Assembly: GCA_002798175.1 (NCBI GenBank)
Contig: NWQL01000004.1
Location: forward strand, 124,102 to 184,583
Length of the DNA: 60,482 bases
Direction of reading: 5' to 3'
From: Lysobacteraceae bacterium NML91-0213
Lineage (GTDB): Bacteria; Pseudomonadota; Gammaproteobacteria; Xanthomonadales; Xanthomonadaceae
Each line of letters starts with the position of its first letter. The first letter of the stretch is position 1. The notes beneath the pieces were generated by a model. That model had not been told where the DNA came from, searched no databases, and saw only the letters and a program-made list of their open reading frames with translations. The position numbers and the translations under genes were made by a program. Of this stretch, positions 17,800 to 27,992 are shown piece after piece.

Positions 17800-20208
17800 A
17801 TGCTCGTCCGTCCTGCGCGCGCGCTGCCGCGCCGCCGCCTGCTTGCCGTCCTCCTGTCCGCCGCCTGCCTGCCTGCACTCGCCGACCCCGGCCTGCAGAC
17901 CCGCGATTTCGACACCATCGTGGTGACCGCCACCGGCTTCGAACAGAAGATCACCGATGCACCGGCCAGCATCACCGTGGTCACCCGCGAGGAACTGGCC
18001 CGTCGCCCGTACGCGAACCTCGTCGATGCGCTGCGCGACATCGAAGGGCTCGATGTCGGCATGGAGAGCACCGACAAGAACGGCGAGGCCACCATCAGCA
18101 TGCGCGGGCTCGGTTCCGACTACACCCTGGTGCTGATCGACGGCCGCCGCCAGAGCAACGTCGGCGACCTCTATCCCAACAACTTCGGCGGTGGCCAGTT
18201 CGCCTTCGTGCCGCCGATGGAGGCCATCGAACGCATCGAGGTGGTGCGCGGGCCGATGTCGACGCTGTACGGTTCGGACGCGATGGGAGGCGTGGTCAAC
18301 ATCATCACCCGCAAGGTCGGCACCGCCTGGCACGGGGCGATCACCCAGGCACACACCTTCCAGCAGGAGGACGAGTTCGGCGACGCCCGCAGGACCGACG
18401 TGTATGTCGGCGGGCCGCTGGTCGCGGACCGGCTGGGCCTGGCAGTGCGCGGCAGCTGGTACGACCGCGACGAGTCGATTCCCGAGTGGGATCCGCTGCC
18501 GCTGCCCGACGGCACGCTGTGGGACCGCGCGCTCGGCTTTGGCGGCGGCGGCAAACAGGTCGCGGCGACGAACTGGAATGCCGGCGTGCGCCTGGCGTTC
18601 ACCCCGAACGATGACCACGACATCACGCTCGACTATGACCGATCACGGTTGAAGTACGACAACTCCAGCGGCCAGACCGGGACGCTCGACGGCATCGAAA
18701 GCCTGTGGCGCACCGGCAACGCGGTGGTTCCCGCGCCGGGCGGCAACGGCACCGTGACCCGTCGCGTGGTGCAGCCGCGGGTCGGCTATACCGCCTACCA
18801 GCGCTATGAACGCGACCAGCTCGCGTTGAGCCATGTCGGCCGCTGGTCGTTCGGTACCAGCACGACCAGCATCACCCGGCACGAGAGCAGCAACCTTGGC
18901 CGCTCGTTGCCGCTGACGGTGGCCGAGCGTGCCGATCTCCAGGACCTGTGGAACGACGTCTGCGCGCGCCGCGGGCAGGCCGCCTACTGCAACAACGGCA
19001 CCGGCCTTGCCGGCATCGAATCCAGCCGGCTGACCGCCGTCGAACTTGCCCGGCTGCAGGCCTTCCTGCCACGGCAGCTGCGTACGCTGGAGCTCGAGGG
19101 CCTGGTGTTCGACACCATGCTGGAAATGCCGCTTGGCGATCATGTTGTCACCGTCGGCGGGCAATACGACGACACCGACATGGAGGACGGCGTGTTCGGC
19201 ATGGACGGTGCGGGCTTCCGCGATGGCACCACGCAGAAGCACCGCCAGTGGGCGCTGTTCGCCGAGGACAACTGGGCGTTCACCGACAGCCTCACCGCCA
19301 CCTTCGGCCTGCGCTACGACCACCACAACATCTTCGGCAGCCACGTCAGTCCGCGCGCGTACCTGGTCTGGGATGCCAGCCAGGCATGGACGGTGAAGGG
19401 CGGCATCAGCACCGGCTACAAGGCACCGAAACCCAATTACCTGTTCCCCGGGATCACCGGTTTCGTCGGCCAGGGCGTTGCGCCGACGGTCGGCACGCCG
19501 ACGCTGCAGCCGGAAACCAGCACCAACGTCGAGCTGGCCACGTACTACGACGGCGGTCGCTGGGGCTTCAATGCCACCGCGTTCTACAACCGCTTCAAGG
19601 ACAAGATCGCCACCGGCGACAACTTCGCCAACTGCGAGGTCGCACCGGCCGGCGGCGGCTACTGCGTGGACATCGGCCCGGGCTGGGCCGCTCTGGGCTA
19701 TACGACCTTCAGCCAGCGGGTGAACATCGACCGCGCCGAGACCCGAGGCCTGGAACTTGCCGCGCACGCGGACCTGACGGACACCCTGTCGCTGCGCGGC
19801 AACTACACCTGGACGCGTTCGGAGCAGAAGAGCGGTGACGACGCCGGCCGCCCGATCACCGGCAACCCCGCCGAGCACATCGCCAATGCGACCCTGGAGT
19901 GGACGCCCACCGACGTGCTGACGCTGTCGCTGATCGGCGAGGGCCGCTATGACCGCTACCGTGACTACGACGCGGTTGCCGGCCAGGAACGCTGGTACAG
20001 CGACTACACGGTGTTCCATCTCGGTGCATCGTGGCGCATCACCGATGCGTTCCGGCTCAATGCGCGGATCAACAACGTGTTCGACAAGGACTTCATCGAG
20101 CAGACCTGCACGCTGGCCGACACCCGCGACAGCTACCTCTGCGTCGACGATTACCTGGTGAAGGACCAGCGGCGAAACCTCTGGCTGTCGGCCAGCTACC
20201 GCTTCTGA
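17800..20208 (+). CDS. TonB-dependent outer-membrane receptor, siderophore type
   Basis: An 802-residue receptor. The signal peptide has a twin-arginine-like basic start (PRRRLLAVLLSAACLPALA). The TonB box region DFDTIVVTATGFEQ is followed by the plug domain (about 45-160; SMRGLGSDYTLVLIDGRRQ, VVRGPMSTLYGSDAMGGVVNI). The barrel then runs to the terminal YRF, whose final Phe suits barrel assembly. The barrel part includes INNVFDKDFIEQTC. Plug and barrel most resemble FepA/catecholate or haem-type receptors, but the ligand cannot be read reliably. The promoter carries a Fur-like box, favouring an iron compound. No siderophore biosynthesis or TonB gene is in the window. Confidence 0.92.
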   Translation: MLVRPARALPRRRLLAVLLSAACLPALADPGLQTRDFDTIVVTATGFEQKITDAPASITVVTREELARRPYANLVDALRDIEGLDVGMESTDKNGEATISMRGLGSDYTLVLIDGRRQSNVGDLYPNNFGGGQFAFVPPMEAIERIEVVRGPMSTLYGSDAMGGVVNIITRKVGTAWHGAITQAHTFQQEDEFGDARRTDVYVGGPLVADRLGLAVRGSWYDRDESIPEWDPLPLPDGTLWDRALGFGGGGKQVAATNWNAGVRLAFTPNDDHDITLDYDRSRLKYDNSSGQTGTLDGIESLWRTGNAVVPAPGGNGTVTRRVVQPRVGYTAYQRYERDQLALSHVGRWSFGTSTTSITRHESSNLGRSLPLTVAERADLQDLWNDVCARRGQAAYCNNGTGLAGIESSRLTAVELARLQAFLPRQLRTLELEGLVFDTMLEMPLGDHVVTVGGQYDDTDMEDGVFGMDGAGFRDGTTQKHRQWALFAEDNWAFTDSLTATFGLRYDHHNIFGSHVSPRAYLVWDASQAWTVKGGISTGYKAPKPNYLFPGITGFVGQGVAPTVGTPTLQPETSTNVELATYYDGGRWGFNATAFYNRFKDKIATGDNFANCEVAPAGGGYCVDIGPGWAALGYTTFSQRVNIDRAETRGLELAAHADLTDTLSLRGNYTWTRSEQKSGDDAGRPITGNPAEHIANATLEWTPTDVLTLSLIGEGRYDRYRDYDAVAGQERWYSDYTVFHLGASWRITDAFRLNARINNVFDKDFIEQTCTLADTRDSYLCVDDYLVKDQRRNLWLSASYRF

Positions 20209-20265
20209 GAGCGGCTCCGCGGCCTGACGGGTGCGCTGCAGGCGGCGCACCCCGTCACCCGTCCT

Positions 20266-20303
20266 GGGGCGACCGCGTCCGGCCCACGGCGGTCGCCCCG
20301 TTC
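20266..20303. terminator. Bidirectional hairpin between receptor and HutD genes
   Basis: A perfect 11-base-pair stem, GGGGCGACCGC (20266-20276) with GCGGTCGCCCC (20289-20299), and a 12-base loop, followed by GTTCC. A second imperfect stem precedes it (20226-20236 with 20245-20256). The hairpins sit between convergent genes and probably end transcription from both sides, although the T tract is short. Confidence 0.55.
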
Positions 20304-20347
20304 CACAATCCGTAACCGTGGGTATGTTCGCTCCCAGCCGCCTGCTG

Positions 20348-20971
20348 TCAGTCGCCAGACGCGACGGGCGACCCGGCGCCGCCGGTTCCGCAGGGACGGA
20401 TGCGGATCGCCAGCAGTTCGCCGCCACCGTCGAGCAGGAAACGCCGGCGTGCGGATTCGTCCAGCACCGCCGTATCGCCCTGTGCCAGCGGCGGCAGCGC
20501 ACCGCCCTCGAAACGCGCCTGCCCGGCCAGCAGATGCAGCGCCCAGCGGCTGTCCGTATCGGCGAAGAACAGCATCGGCCCGACCAGTGGCCGATGCCAG
20601 AGATCGACCTCGACGGCCAGCGGACGCCAGATCAGGTTGAACACCTCGACCCGGGCGTCGGGAACAGCCTGTGGTGGCTCGCCGCCATCGAAGCGGATGC
20701 GTCCGTATGGCGGTCGCAGATCGCCCGTGCGGCCATCGGGGAACTGGAGCCGCAGTCCCTCGCCCTGCAGCAGCACCTGTTCGCGGGTGGTGCCCGGAAA
20801 CGCGGAATAGGGCCCCGCCTGTTCGATATCGGCGATCGACAGACGCCAGTCCCATTGGCCTTCGCTGGCGCCGGCCGCGCAGATCTCGCGGGTCCATCCG
20901 CGCCCGTTGCGCCAGCGGCTGCGAAGGTAGTGGTTGGCCGGGATCACCCGGCTGCCGGCGGTCGCGTGCAT
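20348..20971 (-). CDS. HutD/Ves family protein
   Basis: A 207-residue bicupin-like protein of the HutD/Ves family. The opening RVIPANHYLRSRWRNGRGWTREI is the family signature, and DWRLSIADIEQAGPYSAFPGTTREQVLLQG is the first conserved barrel. HutD occurs with histidine-utilisation genes, where it may limit formylglutamate-pathway flux; Ves is a stress-related homologue in E. coli. No hut genes are here, so its role is uncertain. The ATG at 20971 is preceded on its strand by TACACT and exactly six bases, a leaderless arrangement; no ribosome binding site is seen. Confidence 0.87.
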   Translation of the reverse strand: MHATAGSRVIPANHYLRSRWRNGRGWTREICAAGASEGQWDWRLSIADIEQAGPYSAFPGTTREQVLLQGEGLRLQFPDGRTGDLRPPYGRIRFDGGEPPQAVPDARVEVFNLIWRPLAVEVDLWHRPLVGPMLFFADTDSRWALHLLAGQARFEGGALPPLAQGDTAVLDESARRRFLLDGGGELLAIRIRPCGTGGAGSPVASGD

Positions 20972-20977
20972 CGAGGC

Positions 20978-20983
20978 AGTGTA
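20978..20983 (-). promoter_or_regulatory. -10 hexamer TACACT six bases before the HutD gene ATG
   Basis: On the minus strand TACACT, then GCCTCG, then ATG. Same spacing as at the Rieske, yqgE and EIIA genes, predicting transcription that starts at the start codon. Confidence 0.45.
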
Positions 20984-21148
20984 GCCGGCGCCCGGAAGTC
21001 CCGTGCCCTCACCGGCAGACGCCGCCCCCGCGCATCCTGCACGGGGAACGGCGAACATCCCTGTCGTTCCGGCCTCCGTGCCGGGCTCCCGGAGCATCCC
21101 GCTCCCGACTGGCAGCCGCGCATCCGTGTGCGGCCCCCAGGTGCTTCT

Positions 21149-21499
21149 TCAGCGCTGCGGACGCGCGGCCGCAGCTGCGGTGGTCGCGGCGGCGGCAGCG
21201 GGCCGCTCGGCTGGTCGGCGCGCCGGCGCTGCGCCGAGTTCGATGCGGTCCCGGTTGAGCTCGACGGTGCGCAGGCCGATGCCCTTGACCATCGCCAGCT
21301 GCTCGACGCTGCGGAACGCGCCGTTCGCCTTGCGGTGCTCGATGATGGCCTCGGCCTTCGCCGGTCCGACATTGACCAGCACGCGCTCGAGCGCGGCGGC
21401 ATCAGCGGTGTTGATGTTGACCTTCTCGCTGGCCCAGGCGGCGCCGGCCAGCAGCAGCGAGAGGAGTGATGCGCACAGGGTCCTGGTGAACATGTTCAT
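21149..21499 (-). CDS. ComEA-family helix-hairpin-helix DNA-binding protein
   Basis: A 116-residue exported protein. The signal peptide is FTRTLCASLLSLLLAGAAWA. The mature domain has the ComEA pair of helix-hairpin-helix motifs, VNINTADAAALERVLVNVGPAKAEAI and VEQLAMVKGIGLRTVE, which bind double-stranded DNA in the periplasm during natural transformation. The tail is an Ala/Arg/Pro-rich low-complexity segment of about 35 residues, probably disordered. AAGGAA lies upstream of the ATG at 21499; a second ATG two codons later is possible. Type IV pilus retraction ATPases in the same window fit a DNA-uptake role, but other competence genes are not seen. Confidence 0.88.
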   Translation of the reverse strand: MNMFTRTLCASLLSLLLAGAAWASEKVNINTADAAALERVLVNVGPAKAEAIIEHRKANGAFRSVEQLAMVKGIGLRTVELNRDRIELGAAPARRPAERPAAAAATTAAAAARPQR

Positions 21500-21659
21500 G
21501 GCGGTTCCTTCCGTGTGGGTGGTGTCCTGCCGACGCGCTCCGCGCCGGTATGCACAGTCTCGGCACCGGGCCCGCCGGCGCCTATCGCCCGACCCGCCCG
21601 GTGCCTGCCGGGCAAAGCCGGCGGCCATCGTCGGAAAATTCCGACTTTCCTGCGCCGGC

Positions 21660-21665
21660 TAGAAT
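21660..21665 (+). promoter_or_regulatory. -10 hexamer of the M20 peptidase gene
   Basis: TAGAAT lies 33 bases upstream of the ATG, followed by a run of C and T and GGAG near the start codon. A palindrome GTCGGAA-AA-TTCCGAC overlaps the expected -35 area (21630-21645). Confidence 0.4.
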
Positions 21666-21698
21666 GGAGGCCTTCCCCCCGTTTTTTTTGGAGTCGCC

Positions 21699-23192
21699 AT
21701 GGACGCCAGCAAGGTCGATCGTTTCGTCGCCCGGAAATGGGACGACGACATCGTCCCCCAGCTTGTCGAGTACATCCGCATCCCCAACAAGTCGCCGATG
21801 TTCGATGCCGACTGGAAAGCGCACGGCTACATGGACCAGGCCGTCGAGCTGATGGCCGGCTGGGCACGCCGGCAGGACATTCCCGGCATGCAGGTGGACG
21901 TGATCGAGCTGGAAGGCCGCACGCCACTGATCTTCATCGAGATCCCCGCCGCGCACGGCGGCCGCGACGACGATTGCGTGCTGCTGTACGGCCACCTCGA
22001 CAAGCAGCCCGAAATGACCGGCTGGGACGACGATCTCGGCCCGTGGAAGCCGGTGCTGCGTGGCGACCGGCTGTACGGCCGCGGCGGCGCCGACGACGGC
22101 TACGCGATCTACGGGTCGCTCGCCGCGATCATGGCGCTGCACGAGCAGCAACTGCCGCACGCGCGTTGCGTGGTGCTGATCGAGGCCTGCGAGGAATCGG
22201 GCAGCTACGACCTCCCGGCCTATGTCGACCACCTCGCCGACCGTATCGGCAGGCCGTCGCTGGTGGTGTGCCTGGATTCGGGTTGCGGCAATTACGACCA
22301 GCTGTGGTGCACCACTTCGCTGCGCGGCCTGGCCGGCGGCAACCTCACGGTGAAGGTGCTCGACGAGGGCGTGCATTCCGGCGATGCCTCGGGCGTGGTG
22401 CCGTCGAGCTTCCGCCTGCTGCGCCAGCTGCTGTCGCGCATCGAGGACGAGACCACCGGCCGCATCCTCCTCGAAGGCCTGCACGCGGAAATTCCCGCCG
22501 AACGGCGGGAACAGGCCCAGCGTGCCTCCGGCGTGCTCGGCGACGAGGTCTACTCGAAATTCCCGCTGCTCGAGGGCATGCGGCCGATGAACGACGACCT
22601 CGCCGAGCTGGTGCTCAACCGCACCTGGCGCCCGGCCCTGTCGGTGACCGGCGTCGGCGGCATCCCGGCGCTGGATTCGGCTGGCAACGTGCTGCGCCCG
22701 CATACCGCGGTGAAGCTGTCGCTGCGCCTGCCGCCCACCGTGGACGGCAAGCGCGCCGGCGAGCTGCTGCAGCAGGCGCTGACGCAGGATCCGCCCAACG
22801 GCGCACGGGTCACGCTGGAGCTGGAAAAGGCCGCGACCGGCTGGAATGCGCCGGCGCTCTCGCCATGGCTGGAAGCGGCGATCAACGAGGCCAGCGAAGC
22901 GTTCTTCGGACGCCCGGCGATGTACATGGGCGAAGGCGGCTCGATCCCGTTCATGGGCATGCTGGGCGAAAAGTTCCCCGGCGCGCAGTTCATGATCACC
23001 GGCGTGCTCGGCCCGCATTCCAACGCGCACGGCCCCAACGAGTTCCTGCACATCCCGATGGGCAAGCGCGTCACCGCCTGCGTTGCGCGGGTGATCGCCG
23101 AGCACCACCAGGCCAGCCTGCGCGGCGAGACCACCGGCTCCGCCGTTGCCGCCGACAGCGGCAACCGCCACGGTGACCACGGCTGCTGCTGA
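21699..23192 (+). CDS. M20-family metallodipeptidase
   Basis: A 497-residue zinc peptidase of the M20 family, closest in pattern to carnosine/Cys-Gly dipeptidases. Metal ligands are visible in GHLDKQPEM (His and catalytic Asp), GRGGADDG (bridging Asp), EACEESGSYD (catalytic and metal Glu) and HSNAHGPNEF (His near the end). The lid/dimerisation domain occupies the middle. The C-terminal tail DSGNRHGDHGCC is rich in His and ends in two cysteines, unusual for the family, and might bind metal. GGAG lies about eight bases before the ATG. It probably hydrolyses dipeptides in the cytoplasm; the exact substrate is unknown. Confidence 0.92.
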   Translation: MDASKVDRFVARKWDDDIVPQLVEYIRIPNKSPMFDADWKAHGYMDQAVELMAGWARRQDIPGMQVDVIELEGRTPLIFIEIPAAHGGRDDDCVLLYGHLDKQPEMTGWDDDLGPWKPVLRGDRLYGRGGADDGYAIYGSLAAIMALHEQQLPHARCVVLIEACEESGSYDLPAYVDHLADRIGRPSLVVCLDSGCGNYDQLWCTTSLRGLAGGNLTVKVLDEGVHSGDASGVVPSSFRLLRQLLSRIEDETTGRILLEGLHAEIPAERREQAQRASGVLGDEVYSKFPLLEGMRPMNDDLAELVLNRTWRPALSVTGVGGIPALDSAGNVLRPHTAVKLSLRLPPTVDGKRAGELLQQALTQDPPNGARVTLELEKAATGWNAPALSPWLEAAINEASEAFFGRPAMYMGEGGSIPFMGMLGEKFPGAQFMITGVLGPHSNAHGPNEFLHIPMGKRVTACVARVIAEHHQASLRGETTGSAVAADSGNRHGDHGCC

Positions 23193-23283
23193 TGCCTGAC
23201 CATGCCCTCCCCGCGCACGCGCAGGGAGGGCGATGGCCGCTGCTGCGGCTATGCTTGCGCCCGGATCAATCACAGGGGGCGAC

Positions 23284-23547
23284 ATGGCACCGTTCGGCAG
23301 CAGCAACTGGTTCTACATCATCCTGATCGGCCTGGTGGTCGGCATCGTCGCGCGCATCATCACCCCCGGCCGCCGCCGCATGGGCGTGATCCTCACCTGC
23401 CTGCTCGGCATCGGCGGCGCCCTGCTCGGCACCTGGGGCGGGCAGCAGATGGGCTGGTATGCAATCGGCCAGGCCGCCGGCTTCTTCGGTGCACTGCTGG
23501 GCGCGGTGATCATCCTCGGCCTGCTGCAGCTGTTGCGTCCGCGCTGA
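23284..23547 (+). CDS. GlsB/YeaQ/YmgE-family small membrane protein
   Basis: An 87-residue protein with three hydrophobic segments: WFYIILIGLVVGIVARI, a Gly-rich segment MGVILTCLLGIGGALLGTW and AAGFFGALLGAVIILGLLQLL. This Gly-rich transmembrane pattern defines the transglycosylase-associated/GlsB family, whose members are often induced by stress and have no known enzymatic activity. GGGGG lies upstream of the ATG at 23284. TATGCT at 23249-23254 could be its -10. Confidence 0.88.
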   Translation: MAPFGSSNWFYIILIGLVVGIVARIITPGRRRMGVILTCLLGIGGALLGTWGGQQMGWYAIGQAAGFFGALLGAVIILGLLQLLRPR

Positions 23548-23630
23548 TCCCGGTCCTGTTCTTCTGCCACGGATTTCGCGCATGGGCGCGGATGACGGGC
23601 GGATGCGATCGAACGGACGACGGATGGTCT

Positions 23631-23653
23631 GATCCGCGCGCTCCGCGTGGATC
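23631..23653. terminator. Hairpin between glsB-like and cysNC genes
   Basis: GATCCGCGCG and CGCGTGGATC pair over ten positions (one G-T wobble) around a three-base loop, midway between two convergent stop codons. No T tract follows, so its terminator role is uncertain. Confidence 0.35.
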
Positions 23654-23670
23654 CGTGGCTGGAACGTGGC

Positions 23671-25512
23671 TCAGTCCGCGCCGTCCAGCACGTAGGCAAT
23701 GACACGGTCGGCCAGCGTCTGTGCATCGTCGTGCACGGTGTCGAGCACCAGCTCGGCGCCTTCCGGTGGCTCGTAGGGCGAATCGATGCCGGTGAAGTTC
23801 GGCAGTTCGCCCCGGCGTGCCTTGGCGTACAGGCCCTTGACGTCGCGGCGCTCGGCATCGGCCAGCGGGGTATCGACGAACACCTCGATTAAATCCCCCG
23901 GCTCGAACAGCGCGCGGGCGGCGGCACGCTCGGCGCGGAACGGTGAAATGAAGCTCACCAGCACGACCAGCCCCGCATCGGTCATCAGGCGTGCGACCTC
24001 GCCGATGCGCCGCAGGTTCTCCACCCGGTCCTCGTCGGTGAAGCCCAGGTCGCGGTTGAGGCCGTGGCGCACGTTGTCGCCGTCGAGCAGATAGGTGTGC
24101 AGGCCGCGCGCCAGCAGGCCGCGCTCGACGAGATTGGCGATCGTCGACTTGCCGGCCCCCGACAGCCCCGTGAACCAGATGCAGCGCGGCTGCTGCCCCT
24201 TCAGCGCGGCGCGCGCGTCGCGGTCGACGTCGAGCACCTGCCAGTGGATGTTGTCGGCACGGCGCAGGCCGTGGCGGATCATGCCGGCACCCACGGTGGC
24301 CCGGCTGATCGGATCGACGAGGATGAAGCCCCCGAGCGTCGCGTTCTCGGCATACGGCGCGTAGGCGATGGCGGCATCCAGCGAGATCACCACCTCGCCG
24401 ATCTCGTTGAACCCGAGTCGCTTGGCGGCCAGCGGCTGCAGGCTCTCGGGGTCGTGGCGGAACTTCAGTTCGCTGACCCGCGCGCCGACCGCCCGGGTGC
24501 CGCTCCGGAGCTGGTAGCGTCGCCCGGGCAGCAGCGGCGCCTCGTCGAACCAGAGCACCTCGGCGACGAACTGGTCGGTGTGGGCGAGCGGCGCGTCGAC
24601 CGCCGCCAGCACATGGCCACGTCCGGCATCCACGTCATCGACGAGTTGCAACGCCACCGCCTGCCCGACCCGCGCGGTGGTCGCGGGTGTGCCGGCGACG
24701 GTGAGCGCCGCGACCCGGCTTGCGATGCCGCCGGGCTCGATGCGCACCTCATCCCCGGTGCGGACCGTGCCCGACGCCAGCGTGCCGGTGAGCCAGCGCC
24801 CGCCATCGGCGTCGCGCAGCACCGACTGCAGCGGCAGACGCAACGGCAGCGCCGGGTCCGGTGCGTCCACCTCCACGCCCTCGAGATGTTCCAGCACGCT
24901 GGGGCCGCGGTACCAGTCGATCGCCGGCGAACGTGAGGTGATGTTGTCGCCCACCGCCGCGGCCACCGGTATCGCGACCACATCCGCGATACCGAGCCGG
25001 CCGGCATGCTCGCCGAAGCGCGAGGCGATGCCGTCGAATACCGCCTGGTCGTAACCGACGCGATCCATCTTGTTGACCGCCAGCAGCACGTGGCGCACGC
25101 CGAACAGCGACAGGATCGCGGCGTGGCGGAAGGTCTGCGGCAGCAGCCCCCTGCTGGCGTCGACCAGCACGATCGCCAGGTCGGCGACCGACGCGCCGGT
25201 CGCCATGTTGCGGGTGTACTGCACATGGCCCGGGCAATCGGCGATCAGGAAGCGGCGCCGCGCGGTCTGCAGGTGGCGCCAGGCGACGTCGATGGTGATG
25301 CCCTGTTCGCGTTCGGCGTCCAGCCCGTCGAGCAGCAGCGCGTAATCGACCTCGCCGCCACGCGTGCCGTGGCTGGCACTGGCCCGCGCCAGCGCAGCAC
25401 GCTCGTCGTCGGGCACGCGCCCGGCCTCGTGCAGCAGGCGGCCGATCAGCGTGCTCTTGCCGTCGTCCACGCTGCCGCAGGCGATCAGGCGCAGGAAATC
25501 AACGGTCGCCAT
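23671..25512 (-). CDS. cysNC: Bifunctional sulfate adenylyltransferase subunit 1 / APS kinase CysNC
   Basis: A 613-residue fusion. Residues 1 to about 430 form the EF-Tu-like GTPase CysN, with GSVDDGKST (13-21), DCPGH and NKMD motifs. The C-terminal part from about 440 is APS kinase CysC, with Walker [10 protein letters not shown] (449-457) and the phosphoserine-loop region [12 protein letters not shown]. With CysD it makes APS from sulfate and ATP, driven by GTP hydrolysis; the kinase part makes PAPS for sulfite reduction or sulfation. The start overlaps the cysD stop by one base (TGATG). cysH, cysI and cysJ are not in the window. Confidence 0.97.
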   Translation of the reverse strand: MATVDFLRLIACGSVDDGKSTLIGRLLHEAGRVPDDERAALARASASHGTRGGEVDYALLLDGLDAEREQGITIDVAWRHLQTARRRFLIADCPGHVQYTRNMATGASVADLAIVLVDASRGLLPQTFRHAAILSLFGVRHVLLAVNKMDRVGYDQAVFDGIASRFGEHAGRLGIADVVAIPVAAAVGDNITSRSPAIDWYRGPSVLEHLEGVEVDAPDPALPLRLPLQSVLRDADGGRWLTGTLASGTVRTGDEVRIEPGGIASRVAALTVAGTPATTARVGQAVALQLVDDVDAGRGHVLAAVDAPLAHTDQFVAEVLWFDEAPLLPGRRYQLRSGTRAVGARVSELKFRHDPESLQPLAAKRLGFNEIGEVVISLDAAIAYAPYAENATLGGFILVDPISRATVGAGMIRHGLRRADNIHWQVLDVDRDARAALKGQQPRCIWFTGLSGAGKSTIANLVERGLLARGLHTYLLDGDNVRHGLNRDLGFTDEDRVENLRRIGEVARLMTDAGLVVLVSFISPFRAERAAARALFEPGDLIEVFVDTPLADAERRDVKGLYAKARRGELPNFTGIDSPYEPPEGAELVLDTVHDDAQTLADRVIAYVLDGAD

Positions 25513-26408
25513 CAGAAGTACCCTTCCCGCTTCTTCTTCTCCATCGAGTCGCCGTCGGCGTGGTCGATCAGCCGACCAGCGCGTTCCGACAGCGCACTCC
25601 GCTCCATTTCATCGATGACCGCGTCGAGGTCGGCTGCCTCCGACTCCACCGCGCCGGTGAGTGGATAGCAGCCGAGCGTGCGGAAACGGACCCGGCGCCG
25701 TTCGACGGCTTCGCCCTCGCGCAGCACGAAACGGTCGTCGTCGACCATGATCCAGGTGCCGTCGCGACGTACCACCGGGCGCTCGGCGGCGAAGTACAGC
25801 GGCACCACCTCGATCGCCTCGCGACGGATGTAGCGCCACACGTCCAGCTCGGTCCAGTTCGACAGCGGAAACACCCGCACGCTCTCGCCGGCGCCGACAC
25901 GGGCGTTGTAGAGGTTCCACAGTTCCGGCCGCTGCCGGCGCGGATCCCACCGATGCTTCGCGTCGCGGAACGAGAACACGCGCTCCTTGGCGCGCGACTT
26001 CTCCTCGTCGCGACGCGCGCCGCCGATCGCCGCGTCGTAACCACCGGCCTCCAGCGCCTGCTTCAACGCGAGGGTCTTCATCACCTCGGTGTGCACGCTG
26101 GCACCATGGCTGAAGGGGCCGATCCCATCGCGCACACCGTCGGGATTGATGTGCACCCGCAGCTGCACGCCCGTCTCCGCCGCCCGTCGATCGCGGAAGG
26201 CGATCATTTCGCGGAATTTCCACGTCGTATCCACGTGCAACAGCGGGATCGGCGGGGTGGCGGGCGCGAATGCCTTGAGCAGCAGGTGCAACAGCACCGA
26301 GCTGTCCTTGCCGATCGAATACAGCATCACCGGCCGGCGGCTTTCCGCGGCAACCTCGCGCAGGATATGCAGGCTTTCGGCTTCGAGGCGGTCGAGATGA
26401 TCGGTCAC
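25512..26408 (-). CDS. cysD: Sulfate adenylyltransferase subunit 2 CysD
   Basis: A 298-residue ATP-pyrophosphatase-fold enzyme. The PP-loop [13 protein letters not shown] binds [19 protein letters not shown] and the C-terminal RERRGRLIDH-like region with the final KKREGYF are CysD signatures. The start is a GTG at 26408, chosen because the conserved N-terminus ([15 protein letters not shown]) begins there and no in-frame ATG fits. It forms the CysDN complex with the downstream gene. The 92 bases upstream should hold the promoter and any CysB site, but I cannot identify one. Confidence 0.96.
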   Translation of the reverse strand: MTDHLDRLEAESLHILREVAAESRRPVMLYSIGKDSSVLLHLLLKAFAPATPPIPLLHVDTTWKFREMIAFRDRRAAETGVQLRVHINPDGVRDGIGPFSHGASVHTEVMKTLALKQALEAGGYDAAIGGARRDEEKSRAKERVFSFRDAKHRWDPRRQRPELWNLYNARVGAGESVRVFPLSNWTELDVWRYIRREAIEVVPLYFAAERPVVRRDGTWIMVDDDRFVLREGEAVERRRVRFRTLGCYPLTGAVESEAADLDAVIDEMERSALSERAGRLIDHADGDSMEKKKREGYF

Positions 26409-26500
26409 GCGATGCCCGCTGGAACGTGCGCCTGACCACGGGTGCACCCCGCTAACTCGGGCGCGGGTGAATCTCTGCACATCCCTGCGTGGAGGATCAT

Positions 26501-27898
26501 TCAGGACCGCCCGTACACGTCCTCGTAGCGGACGATGTCGTCCTCGCCGAGATAGTCGCCCGACTGCACCTCGATCAGCTCGAGCGGTTCGCTGGCGGGG
26601 TTCTCGAGCCGGTGCCGCGCACCGAGCGGAATATACGTGGACTGGTTGGCGTGGAGGTCGAACACGTCGTTGTCGCGGGTGACCCGTGCGGTGCCGCGCA
26701 CCACCACCCAGTGTTCGGCCCGGTGCGCATGCGACTGCAGCGACAACCGGGCACCGGGCTTGACCGTGATCCGCTTGACCTGGAAGCCGCTACCGACGTC
26801 GATGGAGTCGTAGCTGCCCCAGGGCCGGTGCACTTCGCGGTGCAGCACCGCGTGGCTGCGCTGGTCCGCCTTGAGCCGGGCCACCACGTCCTTGACCTGC
26901 TGCACGCGGTCCTTGCGCGCCACCAGCACCGCATCGTCGGTTTCCACCACCACCAGGTCGTCGACGCCGACCAGCGCCACCAGCCGGCGCGAATACGCAT
27001 AGCTGTTGCGACTGTCGACCACGATCACGTCACCGTGGCCGGCATTGCCGTGCGCGTCCTGCTCGCTGACATCCCACAGCGCCGACCATGACCCGACATC
27101 GTTCCAGCCGATGTCGACCGGCAGCACGCGTGCGTCTGCGGTCTTCTCCATCACCGCATAGTCGATCGAATCCGACGGGCTGGCGGCGAAGGCCTCGCGC
27201 TCGAGTCGGATGAAATCACCATCGCGGCTGGCGCCGTCGAACGCGCGGCGCACCGCATCGAGGATGTCCGGGCGGAAACGCGCGATCTCGTCGAGGTAGC
27301 GCGACGCGCGGAACAGGAACATGCCGCTGTTCCACGCGTAGTCGCCGCTGGCCAGGTAGCCGGCTGCGGTGTCCGCGTCGGGCTTCTCGACGAAGCGCAG
27401 CACAGGCCGCACCCCTTCGCCGGGGCCGGCCTGGATATAGCCGAAACCGGTCTCCGGCGCCGAGGCGCGGATGCCGAACGTCACCAGTGCGCCGTCCTCG
27501 GCCGCGGGCATGGCCTCACGCACGGCGGCGTGGAATGCTGCGACATCGCGCACGACATGGTCCGACGGCAGCACCAGCAGCACCGGGTCCTCGCCCGCTG
27601 CGCGCGCCTGCAGCGCGGCGGCGGCGATCGCCGGCGCGGTGTTGCGTCCCACCGGCTCGAGCACGATGTCGGGCACCGGGGCGCCGATCTGCCGCAACTG
27701 CTCGGCAACCAGGAAGCGGTGCTCCTCGTTGGCAACGACGATCGGCTTCAGCGTGGTCAGCGCGGCGGCGCGCGACCACGTGTCCTGCACCATCGTCGCC
27801 TCGCCTGCCAGCGCGAGGAACTGCTTGGGATAGGCCTCGCGCGAGAGCGGCCACAACCGCGTGCCGGATCCACCGGACAGCAACACCACCTGCAACAT
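26501..27898 (-). CDS. xanB: Mannose-1-phosphate guanylyltransferase / mannose-6-phosphate isomerase
   Basis: A 465-residue bifunctional enzyme. The N-terminal nucleotidyltransferase (about 1-345) opens with [15 protein letters not shown] and has VEKPD and GWNDVGSW. The C-terminal cupin is the type II phosphomannose isomerase (about 350-465), with the metal site [10 protein letters not shown]. It makes GDP-mannose for exopolysaccharide and LPS, as XanB/ManC/AlgA do. GAGGGG stands six bases before the ATG at 27898, favouring it over the ATG two codons earlier. It is divergent from murU. A TAAACT hexamer at 27941-27936 on its strand could be its -10. No xanthan gum genes are in the window. Confidence 0.94.
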   Translation of the reverse strand: MLQVVLLSGGSGTRLWPLSREAYPKQFLALAGEATMVQDTWSRAAALTTLKPIVVANEEHRFLVAEQLRQIGAPVPDIVLEPVGRNTAPAIAAAALQARAAGEDPVLLVLPSDHVVRDVAAFHAAVREAMPAAEDGALVTFGIRASAPETGFGYIQAGPGEGVRPVLRFVEKPDADTAAGYLASGDYAWNSGMFLFRASRYLDEIARFRPDILDAVRRAFDGASRDGDFIRLEREAFAASPSDSIDYAVMEKTADARVLPVDIGWNDVGSWSALWDVSEQDAHGNAGHGDVIVVDSRNSYAYSRRLVALVGVDDLVVVETDDAVLVARKDRVQQVKDVVARLKADQRSHAVLHREVHRPWGSYDSIDVGSGFQVKRITVKPGARLSLQSHAHRAEHWVVVRGTARVTRDNDVFDLHANQSTYIPLGARHRLENPASEPLELIEVQSGDYLGEDDIVRYEDVYGRS

Positions 27899-27992
27899 GG
27901 CCATCCCCTCGCGTGTTCGCGCCGACTGGACGCGCAGTTTAACCTTGGCCGCCCCGACCACCGGCGTCGCCGGCCGTGCACCGGAGTATCCG

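Noticed and set aside
21630..21645. GTCGGAA-AA-TTCCGAC palindrome near the M20 peptidase promoter as a third site of the two-component regulator
   Set aside because: The half-sites are inverted and only two bases apart, not in tandem with an 11-base period, so the layout differs from the two good sites.
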